From positions 1-64,000 of the forward strand of contig NZ_QJOW01000001.1 in NCBI RefSeq assembly GCF_009184545.1: a stretch of DNA of 64,000 nt. Reading direction: 5' to 3'. The position numbers and the translations under genes are program-made. Below are positions 45,242 through 53,806 of the stretch, one piece after another (within the stretch, counting starts at the first letter, position 1; each line of letters begins with the position of its first letter). The DNA comes from Halosegnis rubeus (GTDB lineage Archaea; Halobacteriota; Halobacteria; Halobacteriales; Haloarculaceae). The notes under the pieces are model-generated. The model was not told where the DNA came from, did not search any database, and saw only the letters and a list, made by a program, of their open reading frames with translations.

Positions 45242-46254
45242 TGCCCGAACCCTTCCGGCGGGTCGAGTGGACTGCGCGGCAGCGACCTGCTCGCCTCGGG
45301 GTCGTTGTACGCGCTCGGGGCCACGTCGTTCGGGCCGTCGGGGTAGGCGACCGAGGCCAGCGTCTGGATGTGGTCGCGGCCCACGCCGAGCTCGAACTGC
45401 CCGCCGCCGTACAGTTGCAGGTCGAGTCGGTCGGCCAAATCGAGGGTGTCGAACAGCGACTCGACGGTGCCGAACCGGGATGGCTTGATGTTCAACACCG
45501 ACGGCTCGAAGGGAAGCGCCTGCACCGACGGAACGCCCGTAATCGGGTAATCCCACGCGACGCGGTCGCGTTCTCGCTCCACGACGTCCATCGTCTCGCC
45601 CGTGACGGCGGGGTCCTCAATAATCGCGTCGGGGAACGTCTCGACGATACGCTCGTAGAAGGCGGCGGAGGGTTCGGTGTCGACTTCAGTCCCCTCGTAC
45701 AGCCCCTTCAGGTCGAGCACGCGCACGCGGTCGAGGTCCGTCAACCGTCCGAGCAGCGCGTCGTCCCACTCGGGCGTGGGGTCGAGCTTGAACTCGGCGT
45801 CAGGGTTCGCGTCGAGCAGCGATTCGATGCGGCCGAAGCCGTCGAGTCGCGTCGAGACGACGAACCGGACCGGCTCTGGTTCGGTGTCGAGCGCCTCGGC
45901 GAGCGTCATCTCGGCCTGCGACAGCCCCAAATCGAGCGCCGCAGACTCGAACGCCCACTGTCGGAAGGCTGGGGCGTGGTGCTGTGACGGGTCGCTCGGC
46001 CAGAGGTCGGCATCCGAGATGGCGTCCGAGAGACCGTCGAACTCCCACTCGCCGGTGAGGTCCGGGCGGGGGTAGTCGGCGTGGTCCTCAGCCCCATAAC
46101 ACACGTCCTCGCCGCGGCCGACACAGCCGTCGCCGGAGAGTTCGACCGTGGTCGTGACGCGGGTGAAGCCGCTCGATACATCGCGTTCGCGACGCGAGAG
46201 CGTGAGCGAGTCAACGGTGACGGGCAAGGAATCGACCATCGCGTAGCGGCGCAT
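45238..46254 (-). CDS. enolase-superfamily protein, unknown substrate
   Basis: The 338-residue protein has the two-domain layout of the enolase superfamily: an alpha/beta N-terminal capping domain ([24 protein letters not shown]) and a barrel with [28 protein letters not shown] (about 222-228) and [15 protein letters not shown] (about 260-274). It resembles muconate-lactonizing or o-succinylbenzoate-type enzymes, but only some of the usual Lys/Asp/Glu ligands are evident, so the reaction is unclear. The start at 46254 is supported by GGTTAAACC on the minus strand about 25 nt upstream. Confidence 0.75.
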   Translation of the reverse strand: MRRYAMVDSLPVTVDSLTLSRRERDVSSGFTRVTTTVELSGDGCVGRGEDVCYGAEDHADYPRPDLTGEWEFDGLSDAISDADLWPSDPSQHHAPAFRQWAFESAALDLGLSQAEMTLAEALDTEPEPVRFVVSTRLDGFGRIESLLDANPDAEFKLDPTPEWDDALLGRLTDLDRVRVLDLKGLYEGTEVDTEPSAAFYERIVETFPDAIIEDPAVTGETMDVVERERDRVAWDYPITGVPSVQALPFEPSVLNIKPSRFGTVESLFDTLDLADRLDLQLYGGGQFELGVGRDHIQTLASVAYPDGPNDVAPSAYNDPEASRSLPRSPLDPPEGFGH

Positions 46255-46281
46255 ATCCGGATGGGAGACTCGGAAAGGTTT

Positions 46282-46293
46282 AACCGCGCGGTT
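46282..46293. promoter_or_regulatory. palindrome in the divergent L40e/enolase promoter
   Basis: AACCGCGCGGTT is a perfect 12-bp palindrome midway between the two start codons. It overlaps GGTTTAACC, which serves as TATA-like sequence toward the enolase gene, so a bound protein would affect transcription both ways. Confidence 0.45.
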
Positions 46294-46307
46294 CCGATAT
46301 ATCTGAC

Positions 46308-46457
46308 ATGGCCAGTTTCGAGGAAGCGGAAGCACGCACGCTGGAGAAGATGATCTGTATGCGGTGTAACGCGCGCAACGCACAGCGCGCCGACCGCTGC
46401 CGAAAGTGTGGCTACAAGAAGCTCCGCCCGAAGGCGAAGGAACGCCGCGCCGCATAA
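46308..46457 (+). CDS. rpl40e: 50S ribosomal protein L40e
   Basis: The gene encodes 49 residues beginning [20 protein letters not shown]. It has the zinc-ribbon CMRCNARN and CRKCGYKK (four cysteines) and a basic C-terminus ([11 protein letters not shown]). This is archaeal L40e without the ubiquitin part found in eukaryotes. The ATG follows a plausible TATA region (GATATAT at 46295-46301 is too close; GTTTAACC upstream fits better). Confidence 0.92.
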   Translation: MASFEEAEARTLEKMICMRCNARNAQRADRCRKCGYKKLRPKAKERRAA

Positions 46458-46537
46458 TCCGCGTTCTTCTCCGCGTTTTTCCGGCCGACAGCGACGCCAC
46501 CGAACCCCTTTTGCGCCATCCCCGAGAACCGCAGGGC

Positions 46538-46885
46538 GTGAACGCCGTCGAGGAGTGGCAGACGGAGCTTGACGCGGCGGGGGAACTCACTCCCGGAATA
46601 GTCGATGCCATCCTCTCGACGCACGGCGAGCGCGGCGCGAAGGCCATCGAGGCCGTCGCCGAGGCGCGCGTCAAGGAGTACAACGACTTCACCGTCGTCG
46701 TCGGCCACTCCGAGGAGCACGTCGTCGAGGACGGCGGCTGTCAGTGTCGCGACGCCCAGTACAACCTCGACCCCGACGACCCGACCGAACGCTGCTGGCA
46801 CGCGCTTGCGGTCGCCATCGCCCAGCGCGTGGACGAGGTCGACCGCCACGACATGTGGTACTCCGACGTGCGCGAGTTCCTGTAA
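46538..46885 (+). CDS. small SWIM-type zinc-finger protein
   Basis: This 115-residue protein has a CxC...CxH pattern (CQCRDAQYNLDPDDPTERCWHALAV, residues 71-95) typical of SWIM zinc fingers, and a helical N-terminal half. SWIM domains bind DNA or proteins. Function unknown. The GTG start at 46538 is preferred; the upstream codons read out of L40e in another frame. Between its stop and hisH are 157 bp with no clear gene. Confidence 0.65.
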   Translation: MNAVEEWQTELDAAGELTPGIVDAILSTHGERGAKAIEAVAEARVKEYNDFTVVVGHSEEHVVEDGGCQCRDAQYNLDPDDPTERCWHALAVAIAQRVDEVDRHDMWYSDVREFL

Positions 46886-47042
46886 CGCGGGAACGTGGAC
46901 TTTCGCCGGCCACGCGTGTACCGCGAGCTATAGAGGTCCTGCAGACGGTGCGAGACGCGCTCGTCGACGAACTCGCGGAGGCGGGATTGCTCACCGGGCA
47001 GACACCATCACCGACGAGCCGGATGTACAGTTTTGGATTGCG

Positions 47043-47684
47043 TTACTCGACGCAGTAGTCGACGAAGTTGCGGAGAATCCGGAGGCCGGTCTCGCCGGAC
47101 TTCTCGGGGTGGAACTGCGTCCCGAAGACGTTGCCTGCCTCGTTGGCGACGATGGCCGGGAAGTCGATGCCGTAGTCGGTCTCAGCGACGACGGCCCGTT
47201 CGTCGTCGGGGTCAGCGTAGTAGGAGTGGACGAAGTAGGCGTACTCCCCGTCGATGCCCTCCGTGATAGGGTGGTCGCGCCCGACCGACAGTTCGTTCCA
47301 GCCCATTTGCGGAATCTTCTGTCCCTCGGCAAAACGGCGGTTTCGGCCCGGAATCAAATCGAGCCCTTGCACGTCGCCCTGCCCTTCCGTGTCGGCCTCT
47401 TCACTCGACGTGAGCAGCATCTGCATGCCGAGACAGATGCCAAAGAGCGGTCGCCCCTCTTTTGCGTACTCGACGAGTCCGTCGCGAATTGAGGCGGCGT
47501 TTTCCATCCCTTCGGCGAAGGCACCGACCCCCGGGAGGACGACGCCGTCGGCGGCGTGGAACCGTCCGGGGTCGTCGCTGATAGTGACGCTCGCGCCCGC
47601 GCGTTCGAGTCCGCGGGTCGCAGAGCGGAGGTTCCCCAGCCCGTAGTCGACGAGGACGATGTCGGCCGTCGTTTGGACGCTCAT
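47043..47684 (-). CDS. hisH: imidazole glycerol phosphate synthase subunit HisH
   Basis: The 213-residue class I glutamine amidotransferase has the nucleophile Cys84 in LFGICLGMQML and the catalytic His192/Glu194 in QFHPEKSGE. It supplies ammonia to HisF for histidine synthesis. The typical N-terminus is VLVDYGLGNLRSATRGLE. The ATG at 47684 is chosen because the earlier codons read through a Pro run. No other his genes lie nearby, which is usual for haloarchaea. It is divergent from the phosphonate transporter operon. Confidence 0.95.
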   Translation of the reverse strand: MSVQTTADIVLVDYGLGNLRSATRGLERAGASVTISDDPGRFHAADGVVLPGVGAFAEGMENAASIRDGLVEYAKEGRPLFGICLGMQMLLTSSEEADTEGQGDVQGLDLIPGRNRRFAEGQKIPQMGWNELSVGRDHPITEGIDGEYAYFVHSYYADPDDERAVVAETDYGIDFPAIVANEAGNVFGTQFHPEKSGETGLRILRNFVDYCVE

Positions 47685-47743
47685 ACTTCCCGTTGGTGGC
47701 GGGGGGAGAAGTCGGTTTTCCTCCACCTGTCGGCGACGATCAT

Positions 47744-47755
47744 ACACAATTGTGT
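47744..47755. promoter_or_regulatory. palindrome upstream of the phnDCE operon
   Basis: ACACAATTGTGT is a perfect 12-bp palindrome inside ATACACAATTGTGTGTAT, about 65-75 nt before the phnD start. A TATA-like ATTTAACA follows at 47781-47788. It is a candidate regulator or phosphate-response site, bidirectional with hisH. Confidence 0.5.
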
Positions 47756-47818
47756 GTATCTATGTGGGACTAATAGCAACATTTAACATAGTGGTGTCCA
47801 ACCGTTAGCTGAATTCCG

Positions 47819-48757
47819 ATGACGAACCGGCGCACCTTCCTCAAATCCGCGGGCATCGCTGGCACAGTTGGACTCACCGGCCTCAGTGGCTGTATCGGGT
47901 CGTTCGGCTCCGACCCGTTCAACGACGGGGCGATCCAGTTCCTCATGTCGCCGACCGAACCGCAAGAGCAGATGCGTGCACAGTACACGCCGGTCCGAGA
48001 ACAGCTCAGCGAGTCGATCGACATGGCCGACGAGGTAACCATCGACTACGCGGCTGACTACTCCGCGACGCTGAACGCGCTGGACTCCCAGACCGCAGAT
48101 ATCGCAGAGACCGGCCCGTTCGCGGCCGCCCTCGGCGTGAACAACGACCAGGCCGAAATCATCCTCCAGCGCCGCGCCTACGGCGGCTGGACCTACCGTT
48201 CCATCATCATCACGCGCGACGGCACGGACATCTCCTCGCTCGAGGACCTCGAAGGCCGTGACGTGGCCTTCGCCGACCCGCTGTCGGCGTCCGGGTCGCT
48301 CTACCCGCTGTTCATGCTGCAGGAGGCCGGCTTCTCTGTGCCGGACTCGCCGGGTAGCCCGTCGGGTGCCGACTTCAACCCGACGTGGTCGAGTCACGCG
48401 AGCGCGCTCGAAGCGCTCCAGACCGAGCAGGCCGACGCGGCCGGTGTCGGCTACTTCATCGCCTCCGGCGACAACGACGACGGTCTCGCCGACGGGCTAC
48501 AGCTTGTCGACGACCGACAGGGCATTCCGCGTGCCCCCATCGTCGTGAGTCCACAGCTTACCGACGAGGAGCAGACCGCGGTCACCGAGGCGTTCACGAG
48601 CGCACCGGACACGATGTACTACGGCGAGGACGGCGAAGAGGGGACGGAAGACGACATCTGGTTCGACGGCGTCCGCGCCGCGACGGTCGACGACTACCAG
48701 CCTGTTATCGACCTCGCTGACTCGCTCGGCTACGGTCAGGACGTCTTCGAGTCCTGA
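47819..48757 (+). CDS. phnD: phosphonate/phosphite ABC transporter binding protein
   Basis: The 312-residue lipoprotein has a Tat signal (RRTFLK near residue 4) and a lipobox LSGC (residues 21-24), as usual for halophile exported proteins. The body (FLMSPTEPQEQMRAQYTPVREQLSE, ADYSATLNALDSQTADIAETGPFAAALG, DVAFADPLSASGSLYPLFMLQ) matches PhnD-type binding proteins for phosphonate, phosphite or phosphate. It is the first of three operon genes. Its extracellular position is anchored by the lipid. Confidence 0.93.
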   Translation: MTNRRTFLKSAGIAGTVGLTGLSGCIGSFGSDPFNDGAIQFLMSPTEPQEQMRAQYTPVREQLSESIDMADEVTIDYAADYSATLNALDSQTADIAETGPFAAALGVNNDQAEIILQRRAYGGWTYRSIIITRDGTDISSLEDLEGRDVAFADPLSASGSLYPLFMLQEAGFSVPDSPGSPSGADFNPTWSSHASALEALQTEQADAAGVGYFIASGDNDDGLADGLQLVDDRQGIPRAPIVVSPQLTDEEQTAVTEAFTSAPDTMYYGEDGEEGTEDDIWFDGVRAATVDDYQPVIDLADSLGYGQDVFES

Positions 48758-48829
48758 GCCGTCAAAACGCGCGGAGAAAAAGCACAGCATTTTGACTACT
48801 GAGGTTACCACGTTACGATAGAGACAAGA

Positions 48830-49594
48830 ATGGCGACAGTTACAGCATCAGGGCTCACCAAGGTCTACGGCGAGGACACGGTCGCGTTGGACGACGTGTC
48901 CTTCGAACTCAAGGACGGTGAGTTCGTCGTCCTACTGGGCCCCTCCGGTGCGGGAAAGTCGACGTTGCTTCGAATTTTGAACGGACTGACACAGCCGACG
49001 GAGGGGACGCTCGAAATCGGCGGCGCGGAGGTGACCGGCACGCGCTCGGACGTGGCGATGGTGTTCCAGATGCATTATTTGGTCGAGTCGATGAGCGCCT
49101 ACCGCAACTCGCTGACGGGCGCGTTGAACCGGACCGAGACGGTCGACAGCGTCATCTCGAACTACGAGGAGAAGGACAAAGACCTCGCGCTGGAGGCGCT
49201 CGACACGGTCGGGCTGCTCGACGAGGCCGACCAGCGTGCCGGTTCCATGTCCGGCGGCCAACAACAGCGCGTCGGCATCGCCCGCGCGCTCACACAGAAC
49301 CCCGAGCTCCTGCTCGCTGACGAACCGGTCGCGAGTCTCGACCCCAAGGCCGCACAGGAGGTCATGCGGTATCTGAAGCTGGCCGCGGACGACCGGGACC
49401 TGACCTCTGTCGTCTCGCTCCACCAGGTCAACATCGCCCGCGAGTTCGGCGAGCGGTTCCTCGGACTCCGCGACGGGGAGGTCGTCTTCGACGGCGGGAA
49501 GGAGGACCTGACGATGGACGTGGTCGACCGCATCTACTACGGCGACGGCGACGCGGAGAGCGAGACCGGCGTCGAACACCTGGCCGAAACGTAA
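48830..49594 (+). CDS. phnC: phosphonate ABC transporter ATPase
   Basis: The 254-residue ABC ATPase has Walker A GPSGAGKST at residues 37-45, the signature MSGGQQQRVGIARAL near residue 138 and Walker B LLLADEPVASLDP near residue 160. The length and ASGLTKVYGEDTVALDDVSFEL start match PhnC. It lies 72 bp downstream of phnD and is followed by phnE after 2 nt. It powers import by PhnE. Confidence 0.94.
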   Translation: MATVTASGLTKVYGEDTVALDDVSFELKDGEFVVLLGPSGAGKSTLLRILNGLTQPTEGTLEIGGAEVTGTRSDVAMVFQMHYLVESMSAYRNSLTGALNRTETVDSVISNYEEKDKDLALEALDTVGLLDEADQRAGSMSGGQQQRVGIARALTQNPELLLADEPVASLDPKAAQEVMRYLKLAADDRDLTSVVSLHQVNIAREFGERFLGLRDGEVVFDGGKEDLTMDVVDRIYYGDGDAESETGVEHLAET

Positions 49595-49596
49595 TC

Positions 49597-50607
49597 ATGG
49601 CAACAAGCGACATTCAAAACGTCAAGGAGCGAATCGAGAGTCAACAACTCGTCCGTCGTATTCTGGGCTTCTTCGGTCTCTTCGTCATTCTCGGCTTGAC
49701 CGCGTTGGGGATGGTGTACGTCGAGTTCACGCTCGCGCAGTTCATCCAGCAGTTCCCCATCTGGCTCGACAGCGTCTCCCGGTTCCTCCAGCCGGACTTC
49801 ATCGACCTGACGCTCGCGACCCGTCAAGAGGAGATTGGTGGACTCGGCGCGATCTGGTACACGCTCACCAACCCGTGGACGATCGTCGAGGCCGCCGGTC
49901 AGACCCAACTCAGCGGGAGCCTGCTCGTCCCGGCCGCCATCACGACGATTATCGTCGGCTTCACCGGAACGGTCCTCGGCTTCCCGCTCGCGCTCCTGTT
50001 TGGCGTGCTCGGCTCCGAGCGCGTGACGCCGTTCCCGTTCAACTTCATCTTCCGTGGCACGATGTCGGCCATCCGCTCGGTGCCGGCGCTGGTGTGGGTG
50101 TTCATCTACATCGCGCTGTTTGGCATCTCCGAGAAGTCCGCCATCATCGCGATTGCGACCGACACCATCGGCAACCTCGGTCGCCTCTTCACGGACGAAC
50201 TCGAGGAGATCGACGACGGCCCGATCGAAGCCATCTCCTCGACGGGTGCCGGCCGCGCACAGACCGTCATCTTCGGCATGCTCTCGCAGGTGTCCACCTC
50301 CTTCATCGCGTGGACGCTGTACGTGCTCGAGATCAACACCCGCATCGCCATCTCGCTCGGCGTCGTCGGGGCCGGCGGGCTGGGTCAGTACATCAAGCTG
50401 AAACTCCAGTTCGGCAGCGACCAGGCGTACGCTGCCGCCGCCGCGGGTCTCATCATGGTGATGCTCATCGTCGTCAGCGTCGAACTCATCTCCTCGCGCA
50501 TCCGCGCCCGGTTGCGACCCGGCGAGGACACCGGCAAGGGCCTCGTCGAGACCGTCCGCGGGCTGTTCGACGGGAACAAGTGGCTCGGCCGCACCGACGC
50601 GAACTAG
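49597..50607 (+). CDS. phnE: phosphonate ABC transporter permease
   Basis: The 336-residue permease has about six helices (for example LGFFGLFVILGLTALGMVYVEFTLA and AAITTIIVGFTGTVLGFPLALLFGVLGSERV). The EAA-type cytosolic loop is GPIEAISSTGAGRAQTVIFGML (about residues 208-229), which contacts PhnC. It is longer than many PhnE proteins (about 270) mainly at both ends. Its stop lies 1 nt before the end of the convergent UDG gene. Confidence 0.94.
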   Translation: MATSDIQNVKERIESQQLVRRILGFFGLFVILGLTALGMVYVEFTLAQFIQQFPIWLDSVSRFLQPDFIDLTLATRQEEIGGLGAIWYTLTNPWTIVEAAGQTQLSGSLLVPAAITTIIVGFTGTVLGFPLALLFGVLGSERVTPFPFNFIFRGTMSAIRSVPALVWVFIYIALFGISEKSAIIAIATDTIGNLGRLFTDELEEIDDGPIEAISSTGAGRAQTVIFGMLSQVSTSFIAWTLYVLEINTRIAISLGVVGAGGLGQYIKLKLQFGSDQAYAAAAAGLIMVMLIVVSVELISSRIRARLRPGEDTGKGLVETVRGLFDGNKWLGRTDAN

Positions 50608-50608
50608 C

Positions 50609-51196
50609 TCAGTAGTCGCCGAGTCGGGACTGTCCCGACTCGCTGTCGCCAACGCCCGCCACCTCGGCCGCGCGGGCGATTGCCGTCTCGAACGTCTCTC
50701 GTTGACTCCGGTCGTACAGCGTCGCCGCCGGATGTACCGATACGAGCAGTCGGTACGACGACTCGCCCACTCGCACGTCGAACAGGTCGCCGGCCTCCGT
50801 GGTCACGCCGACGGACCGCTCGAGCAGGTGTTCGGAAGGCACCTTCCCCATCGTGACGATGAGTTCGGGGTCGAGCCGCTCGATTTCCGTCTCCAGATAC
50901 TCGCGGCAGTTATTGAGTTCGCCCGTCGTCGGGTCTCGATTCTCGGGCGGGCGACAGCGCACGCAGTTGGTGATGCGCACGTCGCCGCGGGCGAGCCCCG
51001 CATCCCGGAGCGCGTCGTCGAGCACCGTCCCCGAGCGGCCGACGAACGGCTCGCCCTGCTCGTCCTCGTTCGCGCCCGGGCCCTCGCCGACGAACAGCAG
51101 GTCCGCGTCCGCCGGACCGACGCCGTTGACGATGCGCGAGCGCGAGACACACAGCTCCGGACAGCGTTCACACGCCGTCACGTCCAGTCCGTCCAT
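50609..51196 (-). CDS. uracil-DNA glycosylase, family 4-like (iron-sulfur)
   Basis: The 195-residue enzyme removes uracil from DNA. Visible motifs are the catalytic loop LLFVGEGPGANEDEQGEPFVGRSG (about residues 33-55), the cysteine pairs ACERCPELC (residues 9, 12, 16) and NCVRCRPPENRDP followed by NNC, consistent with a 4Fe-4S cluster, and SVHPAATLYD near the C-terminus (the family HPAA motif). It is probably co-transcribed with the DUF99 gene upstream, whose archaeal family includes endonucleases acting at deoxyuridine. Confidence 0.88.
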   Translation of the reverse strand: MDGLDVTACERCPELCVSRSRIVNGVGPADADLLFVGEGPGANEDEQGEPFVGRSGTVLDDALRDAGLARGDVRITNCVRCRPPENRDPTTGELNNCREYLETEIERLDPELIVTMGKVPSEHLLERSVGVTTEAGDLFDVRVGESSYRLLVSVHPAATLYDRSQRETFETAIARAAEVAGVGDSESGQSRLGDY

Positions 51197-51218
51197 ACCG
51201 ACTGCACGCGACCCGCAG

Positions 51219-51770
51219 TTAAGAATCCGCCCGGAACCGCCGCCCGGCGCGGGCCACAAGGCGTGCGACGCGGAGCGGTTCGGGTCGGCCACCCTCGGGC
51301 GTGAACCCTCGCACGATTGGTTCGGGATCGTCGGTGCCGACGGCTCGCACCCACAGCTCGTCGTCGTTGACCGTGACGTTCGTCCGCGGGGGCTGGCGCT
51401 CGTAGATGTCACGCCGTGTCACGAGTGCGTCGCCGTCGAACTCGCGGGCGAGCGCGGCGTCGAGTCCAGCGCTCGCCTCGAAGGAGACGGAGACGACGGG
51501 ACGGTCGACCCGCTCGTGGATTCGGTCGAGGTCGAAGAGATTGAACCACGCGGGCGCGATGCCCGCAAGCAGTACGTACTGGGCGTCGGGCCGGTCGAGT
51601 CGCGAGAGAAGCGAACAGGCGGTGTCGGTCGCGTCGAGTCCGCCGACGGTACAGCGGCCGTACTCCAGTCCGTCGACGGTTCGGTCGGCGCGGACGACCG
51701 CCGCGGCGAGGGTGGACTCGCCGTCGCCGGCCGACTCGGCGATACCGACCGCGCGGGTGGCCTGCTTCAC
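51219..51770 (-). CDS. DUF99 family protein (endonuclease dU-like)
   Basis: The 183-residue protein has the DUF99 (COG1628) order: AVGIAES at the start in place of the common GIDDG, VVRADRTVDGLEYGRCTVGGLDATDTACSLL (residues 25-55), YVLLAGIAPAWFNLFDLDRIHERV (about 65-88) and RPVVSVSFEA (about 89-98). A member of this family has been described as an endonuclease active near deoxyuridine. The GTG start directly abuts the stop of the small acidic gene. Twenty-two bases separate it from the UDG gene downstream. The altered active-site-like motif means activity is uncertain. Confidence 0.75.
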   Translation of the reverse strand: MKQATRAVGIAESAGDGESTLAAAVVRADRTVDGLEYGRCTVGGLDATDTACSLLSRLDRPDAQYVLLAGIAPAWFNLFDLDRIHERVDRPVVSVSFEASAGLDAALAREFDGDALVTRRDIYERQPPRTNVTVNDDELWVRAVGTDDPEPIVRGFTPEGGRPEPLRVARLVARAGRRFRADS

Positions 51771-51947
51771 TCAGTCGTCGTCCTGCATCTCCTGGAACTG
51801 GTCGAGCAGTTCGTCACTGGAGTCCAGATCGAAGGAGACCTCGCCGTCGTGGTCGTGTTCCGCGGCGTTGATGCCGTCTTCGTCCTCGAAGTCGGTGTCG
51901 TACTCCTGATTCTCCTGTTCGGACTCATCGTAGCTCCCAAATCCCAT
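51771..51947 (-). CDS. small acidic haloarchaeal protein (DUF5786-like)
   Basis: The 58-residue protein begins MGFGSYDESEQENQEYDTDF and is Asp/Glu-rich to its end (LLDQFQEMQDDD). It is conserved among haloarchaea, with no known role. The ATG at 51947 is used because a TATA-like sequence (AGTAATTTACG on the minus strand) lies about 25 nt upstream. It leads a possible operon with the DUF99 and UDG genes. Confidence 0.75.
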   Translation of the reverse strand: MGFGSYDESEQENQEYDTDFEDEDGINAAEHDHDGEVSFDLDSSDELLDQFQEMQDDD

Positions 51948-52029
51948 ATGTGTACGTAAATTACTAATCTGGACGGAAAAGTTCACGGGTCGTCCACAGG
52001 CTCAAGCGTCCGCCTCACGTACCCCGGCT

Positions 52030-52635
52030 ATGGACCCGATTCCGGTCACTGCAGACGCAGAGGTGTTCACCTGCAACGCGTATCTCGTCCCCGGTGAGAC
52101 GACCACCCTCGTCGACGCCGGCGCGATGGACGGCGTCGTCGAGGTCATCGAATCGCACGTCGACACCGTCGATGCGGTCGTCCTCACCCACCAACACGGC
52201 GACCACGTCGCCCAGTTAGACGCCGTCGTCGACCGATTCGACCCCGACGTGTACGCCTACGCCGACCACGACTACCGGACCCACGCCATCGACGACGGCG
52301 ACACCGTCCCAATCGGCGACGAGCAGTTCGACGCGGTGTACACGCCCGGCCACGCCGACGACCACGTCTCTTTCGTCTCCGACGGGACGCTCTTCTCGGG
52401 CGATGTCGTCGTCTACAACGACGGAGCCTTCGACGACGGCAGCTTCGGGCGCACGGACATGGCCGGCCAGTCGCGCGAGCGACTCATCGAATCGCTGCAG
52501 GACCTGCTCCCCCATCTTCATGAGGTCGGCGCGATGTACGCCGGCCACGGCGACCCGTTCACCGGTGACGTAACCGACGTCGTCGAGCGGGCACTCGAAC
52601 GCGCACAGCGCCGAGAACCGAAGTACCCGGAATGA
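52030..52635 (+). CDS. metallo-beta-lactamase fold hydrolase
   Basis: The 201-residue protein has the MBL metal motifs THQHGDHV (about 56-63; Q in place of the usual second variable residue), [13 protein letters not shown] (about 107-119), LFSGDVVV (about 124-131) and a terminal AGHGDPF. It resembles glyoxalase II-type hydrolases. The substrate is not known. It stands alone upstream of trm1 in the same direction, separated by 34 bp. Confidence 0.87.
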   Translation: MDPIPVTADAEVFTCNAYLVPGETTTLVDAGAMDGVVEVIESHVDTVDAVVLTHQHGDHVAQLDAVVDRFDPDVYAYADHDYRTHAIDDGDTVPIGDEQFDAVYTPGHADDHVSFVSDGTLFSGDVVVYNDGAFDDGSFGRTDMAGQSRERLIESLQDLLPHLHEVGAMYAGHGDPFTGDVTDVVERALERAQRREPKYPE

Positions 52636-52669
52636 AACCCCTTTTCGCCCGCGAGCGGCGACTCGCCGT

Positions 52670-53782
52670 ATGAACGTATCAGAAGGCGGCGTCACCATCG
52701 AGGTGTCCGAGACGCGCGACGGCGCGAGCGAGGGGACCGGCGAGGGCGTCTTCTTCAACCCCACACAGGAACTGAACCGCGACCTCACCGTCGCCGTCCT
52801 CGACACGTGGGCCGAGACGGAACGCGACGGTCCCGGCACGTATCTCGACGCGATGTGCGCCTCCGGCGTCCGTGGCGTCCGCGCGGCAAACGCCGGCTGG
52901 GACGTGACCTGTACCGACATCGACGGCGACGCGACGGACCTCGCGGCCCGGAACCTCGACCGCAACGACCTCGCGGGCGACACCGAGCGAACGAACGTCA
53001 ACGCCCACCTGTACGAACACCACTACGACGTGGTGGACCTCGATCCGTTCGGAACGGTCGTCCCGTTCCTTGATGCGGCGTTCAACGGCGCGAGCGAACT
53101 GCTGTGTATCACGGCTACGGACACCGCCCCGCTGTGTGGTGCCCACTTCAAGAGCGGCGTCCGCAAGTACGGCGCTGTCCCGCGCAACACGGAGTTCCAC
53201 CCCGAGATGGGGACCCGGACCCTGCTGTCGGCATCCGTCCGGACTGCGGCCCGGTACGACGTGGCCGCGACCCCCGTCTTCACCCACGCGACCAGCCACT
53301 ACGTCCGGACGTACCTCGCGCTCGATTCGGGCGCGAGCAAGGCGAACGACCGCATCGACCAGCTGGGCTACGTCGACTGGTGTAACCACTGCTACTGGCG
53401 CGACCACGAGTACGGACTCATCGCCGACCCGACCGACGAGTGTCCACACTGCGACCACGCCACCCAGACCGCCGGCCCGCTGTGGCTCGGCCCGACCCAC
53501 GACCAGTCGTTTGCCGCTGAAGTCCGCGACCGAGTCACCGACGCGATGGGGGAGGCGACGAAGGCGCGGCGGCTCTGTAACCGCCTCGAAGCCGAGCGCC
53601 ACGACCCGACCCACTACGACCAACACGAACTGTACGGCAACTGGGGTGAATCGGCCATCGGGATGGCCGACTTTCTCGACGCGCTCCGGGACGCCGGCCA
53701 CCCGGCCTCCCGCAGCCACTACGGCGGAACGACGTTCAAGACGCCGGCCTCGGTCGGCGAGATTCGCGACGCCGTCTTATAA
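52670..53782 (+). CDS. trm1: tRNA (guanine26-N2) dimethyltransferase
   Basis: The 370-residue enzyme makes m2,2G26 in tRNA. Markers are [15 protein letters not shown] near the start, the SAM region [19 protein letters not shown] (about 61-79), the catalytic [15 protein letters not shown] (about 123-137), [14 protein letters not shown] and a C-terminal zinc-binding pair CNHCYW / CPHCDH (about 240-270). The length matches archaeal Trm1. Its stop TAA overlaps the TATA box of the next gene. Confidence 0.95.
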   Translation: MNVSEGGVTIEVSETRDGASEGTGEGVFFNPTQELNRDLTVAVLDTWAETERDGPGTYLDAMCASGVRGVRAANAGWDVTCTDIDGDATDLAARNLDRNDLAGDTERTNVNAHLYEHHYDVVDLDPFGTVVPFLDAAFNGASELLCITATDTAPLCGAHFKSGVRKYGAVPRNTEFHPEMGTRTLLSASVRTAARYDVAATPVFTHATSHYVRTYLALDSGASKANDRIDQLGYVDWCNHCYWRDHEYGLIADPTDECPHCDHATQTAGPLWLGPTHDQSFAAEVRDRVTDAMGEATKARRLCNRLEAERHDPTHYDQHELYGNWGESAIGMADFLDALRDAGHPASRSHYGGTTFKTPASVGEIRDAVL

Positions 53783-53783
53783 C
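53776..53783 (+). promoter_or_regulatory. TATA box overlapping the trm1 stop
   Basis: CTTATAAC lies 24-31 nt before the ATG at 53807, predicting a leaderless start there, although TGA is the third codon of that frame. Confidence 0.55.
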
Positions 53784-53806
53784 TGCCTGCGCGGCGACCG
53801 TCGGGT

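Noticed and set aside
46886-47042. possible small gene between the SWIM gene and hisH (EVLQTVRDALVDELAEAGLL)
   Set aside because: The peptide looks helical but has no credible start of its own and runs out of the SWIM gene in another frame.
46605-47492. 295-codon frame reading from the SWIM gene into the hisH region
   Set aside because: It overlaps two recognised genes in other frames, and its sequence is Arg-rich, a sign of a shadow.
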